NCBI GenBank assembly: GCA_003574685.1
Contig: QOCQ01000027.1
Location: 1 to 64,000, forward strand
DNA length: 64,000 nt
Reading direction: 5' to 3'
Source: Rhodospirillaceae bacterium SYSU D60007
GTDB taxonomy: Bacteria > Pseudomonadota > Alphaproteobacteria > Reyranellales > Reyranellaceae
This document shows, in pieces, positions 58,322-64,000 of this stretch (position 1 is its first letter; each line of letters begins with the position of its first letter). Below the pieces are notes generated by a model that was not told the origin of the DNA, searched no databases, and saw only the letters and a list, made by a program, of their open reading frames with translations. A program made the position numbers and the translations under genes.

Positions 58322-58325
<4 letters not shown>

Positions 58326-59368
58326 GCGTGACGACAGTGCAACCGGATACTGGGGGCGGAGGAGCGCTCCTGCTGGAGGTCAGGAACCTCAAGAAGCATT
58401 TCCCCATCCGCAAGGGCATCTTCTCGCGCGTGTCGGGCCAGGTCTACGCCGTGGATGGCGTCTCCTTCCATATCGCACCGGGAGAAACGCTGGGGCTGGT
58501 GGGTGAAAGCGGCTGTGGCAAATCGACGGTGGGCCGCACGCTGCTCAAGCTGCTGGAGCCGACGGATGGCACGATCCTGGTGCGCGGCCAGGATATCACC
58601 GGACTGAATGCGACGCAGATGATGCCTTACCGGCAGCAGATGCAGATGATCTACCAGGATCCCTATGCCTCGCTCAATCCGCGCATGTCTGCCGGCGAGA
58701 TCGTGGGCGAGCCGTTCATCATCCACAACGTCGCCAGCCCGCAGGAACGCCGGGATCGCGTCGCAGCCCTGTTCCGGCGCGTCGGCCTGCGGCCCGAGCT
58801 GATGAACTCATATCCGCACGAGTTCTCCGGCGGCCAGCGGCAACGCATCGGCATTGCGCGCGCGCTGGCGCTCAGCCCTGAGTTGATCGTCGGCGACGAG
58901 CCGGTTTCGGCGCTGGATGTCTCGATCCAGGCGCAGATCATCAACCTGCTGATGGATCTGCAGGACGAGTACCGGCTCTCCTATCTGTTCGTGGCGCATG
59001 ATCTCGCCGTCGTCGAGCACATCAGCCACCGCGTGGCGGTGATGTATCTCGGCCGCATCGTCGAGACCACGGACAAGGCCAGCCTGTTCGAGGCGCCGCT
59101 GCACCCCTACACCGAGGCGCTGCTGTCTGCGGTGCCGATCCCCAAATCAGGGGCCCGCAACCGCAAGCGCGTCATCCTCAAGGGCGACGTGCCCAGCCCG
59201 ATCAACCCGCCATCCGGCTGTCACTTCCACTCGCGCTGCCCCTATGCCATGCCGCGCTGCCGGCAGGAATCGCCGCAACTGCGCGAGGTCCTTCCCAAAC
59301 ACTGGGCCGCCTGCCATCTGCACGACGCCGGCCCGGTGCTGCCGCTGGCGAAAGCAGCGACTGCGTGA
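58322..59368 (+). CDS. Peptide-type ABC transporter ATPase (DppF-like)
   Basis: A 348-residue partner ATPase. It has [15 protein letters not shown], Walker [15 protein letters not shown]-loop [18 protein letters not shown], signature [15 protein letters not shown], Walker [17 protein letters not shown] and the C-terminal [14 protein letters not shown] motif. The start overlaps the preceding stop, so the two ATPases are co-translated. With the substrate-binding protein and the two permease genes it completes a five-part importer, although the three parts are transcribed in different directions. Confidence 0.92.
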
Positions 59369-59440
59369 CGTCCATCCCATCTCAGCGCAGTCACGAATGC
59401 CCTGCCGAGAGGGAAGGTTCACGCATCCCCTTCTGACCTG

Positions 59441-59579
59441 CTTTCCCCCGGAGGGGGAAGGTGGCGCGCCAGCGCCGGAAGGGGGATGCCTCAACACGCA
59501 CGGTGCCAAAGGCGAGACACCGAACGTGTTGCACCATCCCCCTTCCGCCCTTCGGGCACCTTCCCCCTCCGGGGGAAGG
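59441..59579. repeat. Long imperfect inverted repeat between the ATPase and permease genes
   Basis: The left arm (59441-59488) reads CTTTCCCCCGGAGGGGGAAG then GTGGCGCGCCAGCGCCGG and AGGGGGATG. The right arm (59535-59579) is its near reverse complement, about 45 bases, differing mainly in the middle. Each arm also contains a short palindrome CCCCCGGAGGGGG. This kind of CCCTCCCCCGGAGGGGG intergenic element is common in alphaproteobacterial genomes. It lies between two convergent operons and may act as transcription end or barrier. Confidence 0.75.
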
Positions 59580-59634
59580 AAGTTCCAGGGCTCGTTGCGA
59601 ATGCCCACTACCTTGGACAGGAAACGTCGCCGGG

Positions 59635-60555
59635 CTACATCGCGCCGCGCAGGCGGGGGTCGAGCATGTCGCGCACGCCGTCGCCCAGCAGGTTGAAGGC
59701 CAGCACCGTCAGGGTGATCGCGGCACCTGGGAAGAGCACCAGCCACCATGGCGGCACCAGCCCGGCATTCAGCGCGTCGGAAAGCATGTTGCCCCAGGTC
59801 GGGGTTGGCGGCGGCACACCAACGCCAAGAAAGCCGAGGGACGCCTCGATGATGATGGCCACGCCCAGATGCGCTGTCGCGAGAATCAGGTAGGGTGCCA
59901 CGCACTGCGGCAGGATGTGGCGAAACATCAGCCGGCGATGCGAGGCGCCCAGTCCGCGCGCCGCCTCGACATACTGCATTTCCTTCAGCGACAGCACGAC
60001 CGAGCGGATGACACGGCCGCCGAACGGTATGCGGGTGATCGCGATCGCGACGATGACGGTGCCCGTGCCCGCACCCAGCGCCATGGCGATGGCCATTGCG
60101 AGGATGAGATCGGGGAATGACTGCATGAACTCGATCAGGCGCTGGCTGATGATGTCGAAGCGGCCGCCGAAATAGCCGCAGGCCAGTCCCCAGATCGCGC
60201 CAACGGTGGTACCCAGCAGCACTGCGGCAAAGGCCACGACCAGCGACGTGCGGCTGCCATGGATCACCCGGCTCAGCGTATCGCGACCGATCTGGTCGGT
60301 GCCGAAAAGGTTCTTCTCGTCCGGCGGCTTGGTCATGCGGCGGAAATCCGATCGCAGCGGCTCGTAGGGCGCAATCGCCGGCGCCGCGACGGCCATGACG
60401 ATGATCGCTGTCGCCACACAGGCCCAGAATGCCGACAAGGGGGAACGCCGCGCGAAGCGCCGCAGCGCCGGTCCGATCCGCCGCCACCACGGCAGCAGAG
60501 CCGCGGGCGTGTCATGCAGCACAACATAGGCTGTGTCGGGGTCGCTGGCCGTCAC
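59635..60555 (-). CDS. Peptide-type ABC transporter permease (DppC-like)
   Basis: A 306-residue inner-membrane permease with about six membrane segments. It begins with a cytoplasmic WWRRIGPALRRFARRSPL stretch, then the TKPPDEKNLFGTDQIGRDTLSRVIHG motif typical of DppC/OppC, and the EAA loop EAARGLGASHRRLMFRHILPQ that contacts the ATPases. The GTG start overlaps the dppB-like stop (GTGA). The final MLDPRLRG motif is the usual C-terminus. Confidence 0.91.
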   Translation of the reverse strand: MTASDPDTAYVVLHDTPAALLPWWRRIGPALRRFARRSPLSAFWACVATAIIVMAVAAPAIAPYEPLRSDFRRMTKPPDEKNLFGTDQIGRDTLSRVIHGSRTSLVVAFAAVLLGTTVGAIWGLACGYFGGRFDIISQRLIEFMQSFPDLILAMAIAMALGAGTGTVIVAIAITRIPFGGRVIRSVVLSLKEMQYVEAARGLGASHRRLMFRHILPQCVAPYLILATAHLGVAIIIEASLGFLGVGVPPPTPTWGNMLSDALNAGLVPPWWLVLFPGAAITLTVLAFNLLGDGVRDMLDPRLRGAM

Positions 60556-61508
60556 TGGTAGCGGATCCTCGGGTCGATCCAGGCGATCGTTATGTCGATC
60601 AGGATGTTCAGCAGCACGAACACGACAGCATACAGGAACACCAGGTTCTGCATCACGAAGACGTCCCGCTCGTTGACGGCAGTGAACATGGCATAGCCCA
60701 GACCTGGCGTGCCGAAAGCGCGCTCCACCGGAATCGAGCCTGCCAGCACAAAGCCCAGCAGGATGCCTGAGAGCGTAATGACCGGCAGCAGCGCGTTGGG
60801 CAGAGCGTGCCGCATGATCACGCGGTGCCGGCCGAAACCCTTGGCGCGGGCGGTGCGCACATAGTCCTCGCGGATCACTTCGAGCAGGCTGGATCGCGCC
60901 ATGCGCGCGATATAGGCCGCCTGCCCAAGACCGAGCACGAGGGCCGGACCGACGACGATCTGCAGATTGTGCAGCGGATCCTCCAGCAGGCTCGCACCGG
61001 CGAGCGGTGCGCGGTACCCGAAACCAAACAGCAGGCCCAGCACGATGAGCATGCCAAGCCAGAAGCCCGGAACGGCCAGGAAAAAGATGCTCATGAAGCG
61101 GGAGACAGCATCGCCCAGCGTGTTGGGACGAAGGGCGCTGATGATCGCCACGGGAATGCCGACGATCCAGGACAACACGACGGACAGCAGCCCGATCTCG
61201 GCGGTGAGCGGTCCGCGCCGCAGGATCATCTCGGCGACGCTCTCGGAACGGAAGAAGGAACGCCCGAACTCGCCGCTCACGATATCGCCGGCCCAGCGGA
61301 AATACTGCACATACAGCGGATCGCTGAGGCCCAGCTCAGCCATGTAGCTGGCGCGCTGCTCCTCGGTGAGCTTGGTGAGGCCTTCCGGCCCGAAGATCGC
61401 GACCAGCGGATCGCCAGGCAGGATGCGCATGATGACGAAAACGACGATCGACACGCCCACCGCGGTAAGCGCTCCGAACGCGAGGCGACGCACGATGTAG
61501 CCGAACAT
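60552..61508 (-). CDS. Peptide-type ABC transporter permease (DppB-like)
   Basis: A 318-residue permease with about six membrane segments. It starts MFGYIVRRLAFGALTAVGVS and has IMRILPGDPL, the DppB-type LGLSDPLYVQYFRWAGDIVSGEFGRSF region, the EAA loop YVRTARAKGFGRHRVIMRHALPN and the C-terminal IAWIDPRIRYQ. It is upstream of the DppC-like gene and overlaps it by four bases. The short gap to the cation transporter genes shows no promoter that I can identify with confidence. Confidence 0.91.
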   Translation of the reverse strand: MFGYIVRRLAFGALTAVGVSIVVFVIMRILPGDPLVAIFGPEGLTKLTEEQRASYMAELGLSDPLYVQYFRWAGDIVSGEFGRSFFRSESVAEMILRRGPLTAEIGLLSVVLSWIVGIPVAIISALRPNTLGDAVSRFMSIFFLAVPGFWLGMLIVLGLLFGFGYRAPLAGASLLEDPLHNLQIVVGPALVLGLGQAAYIARMARSSLLEVIREDYVRTARAKGFGRHRVIMRHALPNALLPVITLSGILLGFVLAGSIPVERAFGTPGLGYAMFTAVNERDVFVMQNLVFLYAVVFVLLNILIDITIAWIDPRIRYQ

Positions 61509-61596
61509 CAGTTCGATACCCGGGATTTTGGGGCCCGCAGATCAACGCGTGTCGAATCGAGAGTGGAGTGCGGTGCAAGAGCGCGTCAAGGCGATT

Positions 61597-62262
61597 CTAT
61601 TCCGCAGCGACGGGTGACTGGTCTTTGGCGCGCAGTTCTGCTGCCGCGTGGCGCATGACCTGCACCGAGCCCCACAGGGCCAGCGCCGACATGATGGCGG
61701 CGACGATGAAGTCGGGCCACAGGGTGCCGGTGCCGAAGACGCCCAGCGCCGCGGCCAGCACCGCCAGATTGCCGATGGCGTCGTTACGCGTGCAGATCCA
61801 CACCGAGCGGCGGTTGGAATCGCCGTCGCGATGACGGAACAGCAGCAGGGCCACGCCAAGATTGGCCGCCAGCGCCAGCACGCCCACGGCGCCCATCACC
61901 TTGGCATCGGGCACGATGCCCGCGAGCGCATGGTAAATTGCCGTGCCGGCAACCCACAGACCGAACAGCGCCATGCTCGCGGCCTTCAGCAGAGCAGCGC
62001 GCGCCCGCCACGCAAGCGCCAGTCCGAGCACGGCGAGGCTGATGGCGTAGTTGGCGGCATCACCCAGGAAGTCGAGCGAATCTGCGAGCAGCGCCGTCGA
62101 TCCGGCGTTCAGGCCCGCGATTACCTCGACAGCGAACATCAGCGCGTTGACCGCCAGCGCCGCCCAGAGAATCCGCCGGTAGACGTGATCGCTTGCCGCC
62201 GCGCCATGCTGGTGATGGTCGTGCCCGTGGTCGTGTGAGGGTCCGCAGCAGGAAGCGCCCAT
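61597..62262 (-). CDS. Cation diffusion facilitator (CDF) family transporter
   Basis: A 221-residue CDF-like metal/proton antiporter. The N-terminus has a cysteine pair and histidine-rich stretch (CCGPSHDHGHDHHQHG) that may bind Zn or Cd. About six membrane segments follow with SLDFLGDAANYAISL and a second DAIGNLAVLAAA, carrying the membrane Asp/His/Asn site residues. The cytoplasmic C-terminal domain found in longer CDFs is absent. It lies 14 bases after the ArsR gene and is probably controlled by it. Metal specificity is inferred only from the family. Confidence 0.87.
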   Translation of the reverse strand: MGASCCGPSHDHGHDHHQHGAAASDHVYRRILWAALAVNALMFAVEVIAGLNAGSTALLADSLDFLGDAANYAISLAVLGLALAWRARAALLKAASMALFGLWVAGTAIYHALAGIVPDAKVMGAVGVLALAANLGVALLLFRHRDGDSNRRSVWICTRNDAIGNLAVLAAALGVFGTGTLWPDFIVAAIMSALALWGSVQVMRHAAAELRAKDQSPVAAE

Positions 62263-62276
62263 GACTTGCTCCTCGC

Positions 62277-62615
62277 CTACTCCTCGTCCCGGGCCTCGGC
62301 GACATGCTCCAACATGTCCGCGATGACACGGCGGATATGCGCGTCGTCGGCGGCATAAAACACATTCTTCCCCTGCCGCTCCGCCCGCACCACGCGCGCT
62401 GCCTTCAGCAGGCGCAGATGGTGGCTCACCAGCGACAGCGACAGCTCCAGCCGTTCGGCGATGGCCGACACGGGCGTCGGCGCATCAAGGCAGGCCGCAA
62501 CGATCCGCAGCCGGCTGGTGTCACCCAGCAGGCGGAACAGGTCGGCGAGCTGCGTTGCGTGGCTTTCGGCCAGCTCCAGCCGGCGGGTTCTTGCGGCAGG
62601 CCTGCGCATATCCAT
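62277..62615 (-). CDS. ArsR/SmtB-family metal-responsive repressor
   Basis: A 112-residue winged-helix regulator: FRLLGDTSRLRIVAACLDAP, VSAIAERLELSLSLVSHHLRLLKAARVVRAER and GKNVFYAADDAHIRRVIADMLEHV. The alpha-5 site residues (DDAHIRRV, LEHVAEARDEE) and position before a CDF exporter fit a zinc/cadmium sensor (CzrA-like). It heads the two-gene unit; a perfect operator-like palindrome and -10 box lie just upstream. Confidence 0.9.
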   Translation of the reverse strand: MDMRRPAARTRRLELAESHATQLADLFRLLGDTSRLRIVAACLDAPTPVSAIAERLELSLSLVSHHLRLLKAARVVRAERQGKNVFYAADDAHIRRVIADMLEHVAEARDEE

Positions 62616-62620
62616 AACAG

Positions 62621-62669
62621 TTGAACAATTGTTGAAGTATTATATGCGCACGGCCACGCGCCTCGTCAA
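62621..62669 (-). promoter_or_regulatory. arsR-CDF promoter and operator
   Basis: On the minus strand TTGACG (62669-62664) and a perfect TATAAT (62644-62639) are spaced by 19 bases. Immediately downstream, at the expected start of transcription, lies TTGAACAATTGTTGAA (62621-62636), an imperfect dyad with perfect core AACAATTGTT, matching the shape of SmtB/CzrA-type sites. Binding there would block initiation, fitting metal-released self-repression. Confidence 0.75.
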
Positions 62670-62686
62670 CCGGACGTTTCGTTACG

Positions 62687-64000
62687 TTATGCCGTACGCA
62701 CGGTGCGGAATCGCCAGGGTCTCGCCTCGCGCGCAGGCGCCAGGCCCGTAACACAACGGAAGACCGTTTCCGCAGCGCGCTCGCCGGAGCGCAGCGCGGC
62801 CTGAACCGTACCGTAGTCACCGGACTCGGTCGCCTCGCCGGCGAAGAAGACGCGATCACCCAGCGGCCGGGCGTAGACCAGGCGGTCGTCCGGCAAGCTG
62901 CCGAGCGCTGGGTAAGAATAGCTGCCGGCGGACCATGGATCGGCAAGCCAGCGCGTGAAGCGGAACGCAACGGGTTCCGGCACGCTGCCGAACAGCCGGC
63001 GCAAGGCGGCCATGGCCTCGTCAAGAACCTGGGCGTCGGAGCATTCCGTCTCGAAGCGGAGGGCAGCCCGGCCGTTGGCGAAGCTCAGCAGAACCGGCGC
63101 ACCGGTTTCGCGCTCCAGGGAGAGCCATGTATTGAACACGCCGCGCTGGTCAGGCGCAGCCGGCAAGCCCAGGAAGCGATGGATGTCACGGGGCCAGAAC
63201 GGCTGATCGAAGCGCAGGTAGATCTTGCCCAGCACGCCGGCGCCGTAGCCGATCCGCGCAATTGCTGCGCGCTGCTCCGATGGCAGCGGCGGATCGAACG
63301 CGAGCGCACCATCGCGCAGCAGCCCCACGGGCAGGGTGACCACCGCGCGATCCGCGGCGACGCTGCCGGCTGCCGTTTCCGTCACCACACCCCCTTCGTG
63401 CCACCGCAAGCGCTGTACCGGCGTTTCGAGTCTTACATCCAGTCCCTGCGCCGCATCCTGAAGCAACGTGGCGAAGCCGTCGCGCGGCATCGCATTCACG
63501 CCGAAGGCATCGTTGGGAAACCATTCCTCGATGGCGAGCCGGTCGGCTGGCGCGCCCTGCACACCCTCGCCAGTCGACACGAGCTGGGCGACGACGGAGC
63601 GATCAAGGGCGGGCAGCCACGACGCGCGCAGGATCGGCTCGGCAACATCCGCCAGGGACACCGTGCGATGGCGGCCGCGCGCAGCGCGCCACCGGCTGCG
63701 CCACAGGCCCAGACGCACGGCCATCGCAAAGGCAAGCCGTCCCCGCCAGGCGCGCCGCTGGACGATAGCGAGATCGCGCGCCACGCCGTTCTCCATCAGC
63801 CGCCGCTCGCCAGCCGTCTGCACAACCTCCACACCCAGCGCCGCGCACCAGTCGGTCAGCGGATTGTCGTCAGCGCCATGGATCCACGATCCACCGAGAT
63901 CAATCGGCACGCCCAGCGACATGTCAGGGCACACGCGCCCGCCGATGCGTGCCCGCGACTCCAGCAACGTCACCGCGCAGCCGCTGTCATGCAGAAGCCG
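62687..64000 (-). CDS. Flavin-containing amine oxidase, N-terminus beyond the window
   Basis: The frame runs off the right end, so the start is missing; about 437 residues are present. Visible are the tail of the FAD-binding Rossmann fold (LLHDSGCAVTLLESRARIGGRV), IDLGGSWIHGADDNPL, a substrate domain and the C-terminal LVYARPLGDRVFFAGEATESGDYGTVQAALRSGERAAE. This is the MAO/polyamine-oxidase superfamily, which oxidises amines using FAD and oxygen. A methionine-like start at 63973 was rejected because conserved FAD-fold sequence continues upstream. Substrate unknown. Confidence 0.88.
   Translation of the reverse strand, partial: RLLHDSGCAVTLLESRARIGGRVCPDMSLGVPIDLGGSWIHGADDNPLTDWCAALGVEVVQTAGERRLMENGVARDLAIVQRRAWRGRLAFAMAVRLGLWRSRWRAARGRHRTVSLADVAEPILRASWLPALDRSVVAQLVSTGEGVQGAPADRLAIEEWFPNDAFGVNAMPRDGFATLLQDAAQGLDVRLETPVQRLRWHEGGVVTETAAGSVAADRAVVTLPVGLLRDGALAFDPPLPSEQRAAIARIGYGAGVLGKIYLRFDQPFWPRDIHRFLGLPAAPDQRGVFNTWLSLERETGAPVLLSFANGRAALRFETECSDAQVLDEAMAALRRLFGSVPEPVAFRFTRWLADPWSAGSYSYPALGSLPDDRLVYARPLGDRVFFAGEATESGDYGTVQAALRSGERAAETVFRCVTGLAPAREARPWRFRTVRTA

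Noticed and set aside
59244-60120. Plus-strand reading frames running through the transporter repeat region
   Set aside because: They overlap the end of the DppF-like gene, the inverted repeat and the antisense of the DppC-like gene, with low-complexity translation.

Overview
The window is a stretch of a high-GC alphaproteobacterial chromosome. Evidence for this includes the mreBCD-mrdA-rodA wall cluster, a circularly permuted two-piece tmRNA gene, ClpXP adaptor SspB, TrcR (DUF1013), a YdcH/DUF465 protein, ThyX in place of ThyA, and the miaA/serB/ilvBN/hflKC neighbourhood. Genus cannot be decided from the sequence; a Rhodospirillales- or Hyphomicrobiales-like lineage is an inference. Most of the window is ordinary core genome, with accessory genes mainly in 28-40 kb and 45-62 kb.

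Layout. 0-1 kb: C-terminus of an RTX-type secreted protein and tRNA-Lys(CTT). 1-6.7 kb (minus): mreB-mreC-mreD-mrdA-rodA, the cell-elongation operon with start/stop overlaps. 7-12.5 kb (minus): miaA, then ilvB-ilvN-LysE exporter-ilvC, with an intrinsic-terminator-like hairpin in the ilvB leader. 12.5-15.6 kb: serB, a DUF4892/OmpA protein and an NADP-dependent oxidoreductase. 15.6-23.5 kb: the DegP-type protease, hflC/hflK, apbC/mrp, a GNAT gene, thyX and a Tat-exported SMP-30 lactonase. 23.7-26.8 kb: two-piece tmRNA (ssrA), a transmembrane Ser/Thr kinase and sspB, so the trans-translation tag and its adaptor sit about 2.2 kb apart. 26.8-35.9 kb: fumarase, hydrolase, VOC and AraC genes, a membrane protein with a spermidine-synthase-like domain followed by two exported isoaspartyl-methyltransferase paralogues, and rpsD. 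36-43 kb: an FAH-family pseudogene broken by one in-frame TAG, EthD and glutamine-synthetase-like genes, threonine aldolase, an orphan molybdenum hydroxylase large subunit, then trcR and infA at 43-44 kb. 44-49 kb: prpE, an acyl-CoA synthetase with a histone-H1-like tail, and vapBC. 49-54.4 kb: four tandem paralogous single-pass membrane proteins. 54.4-64 kb: YdcH-like protein, a UbiX/Pad1 flavin prenyltransferase, a split peptide-ABC transporter, an ArsR/CDF metal-efflux pair and a truncated flavin amine oxidase.

The strongest candidate for an undescribed system is the four-gene tandem array at 49073-54433. Each protein has a conserved N-terminal cytoplasmic domain with RIDWY-like and VCWGYD motifs, one membrane segment, a proline tract, a short coiled coil and a cysteine-containing C-terminal domain that varies between copies. 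The Ser/Thr kinase at 24074 has the same overall plan. The N-terminal domain recalls SrfA of the srfABC cluster, but that is memory of the family and not a search result. All coordinates, motifs and start choices come from reading the sequence; no similarity search was run.
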